Assembly (NCBI GenBank): GCA_003978675.1
Contig: QNYP01000097.1
Coordinates: 1-5,990 of the forward strand
DNA from: Hydrogenothermus sp.
Lineage (GTDB): Bacteria; Aquificota; Aquificia; Aquificales; Hydrogenothermaceae
Direction of reading: 5' to 3'
DNA length: 5,990 nt
Shown here in pieces: positions 4,927 through 5,990 of the stretch. The notes beneath the pieces are model-generated. The model did not search any database. It was not told the DNA's origin and saw only the letters and a list, made by a program, of their open reading frames with translations. The translations under genes and the position numbers were made by a program. How positions within the stretch are numbered: position 1 is the stretch's first letter; the number at the start of each line of letters is the position of its first letter.

Positions 4927-5874
4927 TTATTTCTCAAACTCTACTTTAATGGTTATTTTATCAGATAGTTTATTCATAACAAGATTTGCATCTCTATTTG
5001 CAACATAGAGTGCAATTATATCCTGAAAAGAGAGGGAATCTTTATTTTCAATTTCTACTTTTAGTTTACCTTTTTTATTTTCTAAAAAGTAAGCAAATGC
5101 TTCTAAGAGTTTTTTTAGATTTTCATTTTTTTCTCTTTTTATTTCTTTATTTATATCTTTTATAAGCTCTTTCCTTAAAAATTCCTTATCTTTGCCAGTT
5201 TCTTTCGCAAGGTTTTCAAGTAGAATTTCAGAAAAACCTCTTTCTTCATATTCCACTTCAATATCTTCGGGTATAACCATAGCCAACTTACTTATTAGCA
5301 ATATAAAATCTTCATCATTTATAAGATATGGATATGTATTTTGCAAGTTATTATTTAAATTTACAATCAAATATCTATATAATTTCTTTAAAAGAGAGAA
5401 TATCTTACTATCAAAATTTTCAAGTTCAAGTTCTGTCTTTAACCTGAAATAATTTTCTATTTTGCTCTCATCTTTGAACTCTAAAACTTTATTTTTGTAT
5501 TTAAGAATCAGCTTTCCATCTTGAGAAATCTGTTTGTTCTCATATTTCGATTTTAAATCTTCAGTTTTTAGAGAAAAAACAAATCCATCCTTTAGCTCTT
5601 CAAATTTTAACCTAAGTTCTTCTATTTCTATAGGTTGATTTTCTGCAAATTTTGGTTTTATATGAAGATTTTTAAATATAAACTCTCTTGTAAAAGGATT
5701 AAAATCAAAATTTTCAACTTTGATATCATAAAATTTATCTAGATTTGTAGATTGAACAAAATTTTTAAATTCTTTCTCTGCCTTTGTTGCACCATAAAGC
5801 TTTATCCCCCAAAAACTAGCAAATGCAGAAAACAAAATAACAATAATAGAAACATACCATAATTTTTTATTCAT
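4927..5874 (-). CDS. Membrane-anchored protein of unknown function
   Basis: This is a 315-residue protein with one N-terminal hydrophobic segment (about residues 5-28) after MNKK and no clear signal-peptidase site. It is probably an inner-membrane protein with its bulk in the periplasm. Residues 48-75 (FYDIKVENFDFNPFTREFIFKNLHI) alternate hydrophobic and polar residues, as at the start of AsmA/DUF748-type beta-groove proteins. This is a weak resemblance, not an identification. The middle (about 200-275) is strongly charged and helical, possibly coiled coil. There are no cysteines and no visible catalytic motif. The start is set by a strong ribosome binding site; the ATG overlaps the TGA of the HAD gene and the TAA abuts the prenyltransferase ATG. 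The three genes therefore form one operon. A role in the envelope or in supporting the membrane enzyme would be guesswork. Confidence 0.75.
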   Translation of the reverse strand: MNKKLWYVSIIVILFSAFASFWGIKLYGATKAEKEFKNFVQSTNLDKFYDIKVENFDFNPFTREFIFKNLHIKPKFAENQPIEIEELRLKFEELKDGFVFSLKTEDLKSKYENKQISQDGKLILKYKNKVLEFKDESKIENYFRLKTELELENFDSKIFSLLKKLYRYLIVNLNNNLQNTYPYLINDEDFILLISKLAMVIPEDIEVEYEERGFSEILLENLAKETGKDKEFLRKELIKDINKEIKREKNENLKKLLEAFAYFLENKKGKLKVEIENKDSLSFQDIIALYVANRDANLVMNKLSDKITIKVEFEK

Positions 5875-5990
5875 ACCACTCCCCCTAAAATTACCTCTTT
5901 TAAAGAATTTACAATATAATCAGGCTTAAAATCCGATGGAATATCCTCTTCCTTATATTTTCCTGTTGTTATAAATATTGTTTTTAATCC
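5871..5990 (-). CDS. HAD superfamily phosphatase, C-terminal end only (HAD-IIA type)
   Basis: The window edge cuts this gene, leaving the last 39 residues and a TGA stop. They read GLKTIFITTGKYKEED, a short linker, then KPDYIVNSLKEVILGGVV. The pattern of a G-[ML]-x-x-[IL] strand, an x-TGK-[FY] turn and a PDY-[IV]-x-[NS]-L-x-E ending is that of HAD-IIA phosphatases (NagD/LHPP type). In these a conserved Gly-rich strand places the magnesium site upstream; that part lies outside the window. These enzymes remove phosphate from small phosphorylated metabolites, and the substrate cannot be guessed here. The TGA overlaps the ATG of the next gene (ATGA), so it is the first visible cistron of the minus-strand operon. 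Confidence 0.75.
   Translation of the reverse strand, partial: GLKTIFITTGKYKEEDIPSDFKPDYIVNSLKEVILGGVV
5879..5886 (-). promoter_or_regulatory. Strong Shine-Dalgarno site of the membrane-anchored protein
   Basis: On the minus strand AGGGGGAG lies four bases before the ATG at 5874, inside the end of the upstream HAD gene. It is the clearest ribosome binding site in the window. It suggests this cistron can initiate independently even though its start overlaps the upstream stop. Confidence 0.6.

Noticed and set aside
5192..5452. Plus-strand frame of 86 residues.
   Set aside because: It lies inside the membrane-anchored protein gene on the other strand and gives a Ser/Phe-rich low-complexity product.
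1..5990. CRISPR arrays, insertion sequences, att sites or rho-independent terminators.
   Set aside because: I found no spaced direct repeats, transposase or integrase genes, or GC-rich hairpins followed by T runs outside the tRNA arms. The only repeat is the 16-base heptad duplication inside the recoded gene.

Overview
The window joins two pieces of DNA that do not read the same genetic code. Positions 1 to about 1040 hold one complete gene that stays open only if TGA is a sense codon. It has 12 in-frame TGA codons, no internal TAA or TAG, a Shine-Dalgarno site, a signal peptide and a TAA stop. TGA fits glycine much better than tryptophan. This is the code (table 25) of Absconditabacteria (SR1) and Gracilibacteria. 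The DNA here is purine-rich on the + strand and almost free of C over long stretches.

From about 1042 to the end the code is standard. TGA serves as a stop in four genes, and there is no in-frame internal TGA in about 1,530 codons. Base composition also changes. Gene content (a UbiU/UbiV-like U32 pair, a UbiA-family quinone prenyltransferase, AT-rich Lys/Glu/Ile-rich proteins, AGA/AGG arginine codons) suggests a low-GC quinone-making bacterium. A Hydrogenothermaceae-type Aquificota is my best guess, at low to moderate confidence. The sharp change next to a gene lacking a ribosome binding site makes an assembly or library chimera the leading explanation. Integration of foreign DNA cannot be excluded.

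Layout. 20-1036 (+): exported protein of unknown function, UGA = Gly. 1042-2145 and 2142-3047 (+): overlapping UbiU-like and UbiV-like U32 proteins. 3050-3137 (+): class II tRNA with anticodon CCG. 3138-3269: a short coding-like remnant. 3279-3369 (+): class II tRNA with anticodon TCA. 3395-4072 (+): unrecognised 225-residue protein. A tightly packed minus-strand operon converges on it: the tail of a HAD-IIA-type phosphatase (5871-5990), a membrane-anchored protein (4927-5874) and a UbiA-family prenyltransferase (4075-4926).

The U32 pair and the prenyltransferase suggest a local quinone-biosynthesis theme. The two tRNAs are the most unusual part of the right-hand segment. Both have a long variable arm ending in the same selC-like loop (TYGCCAG), both have a GCGGG acceptor, and they read UGA and CGG. 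CGG is not used once in the right-hand genes. The CCG tRNA lacks usual tRNA-Arg features. The TCA tRNA mixes selC-like arms with a canonical 7/5 body and glycine-type acceptor bases (GCG...U73).
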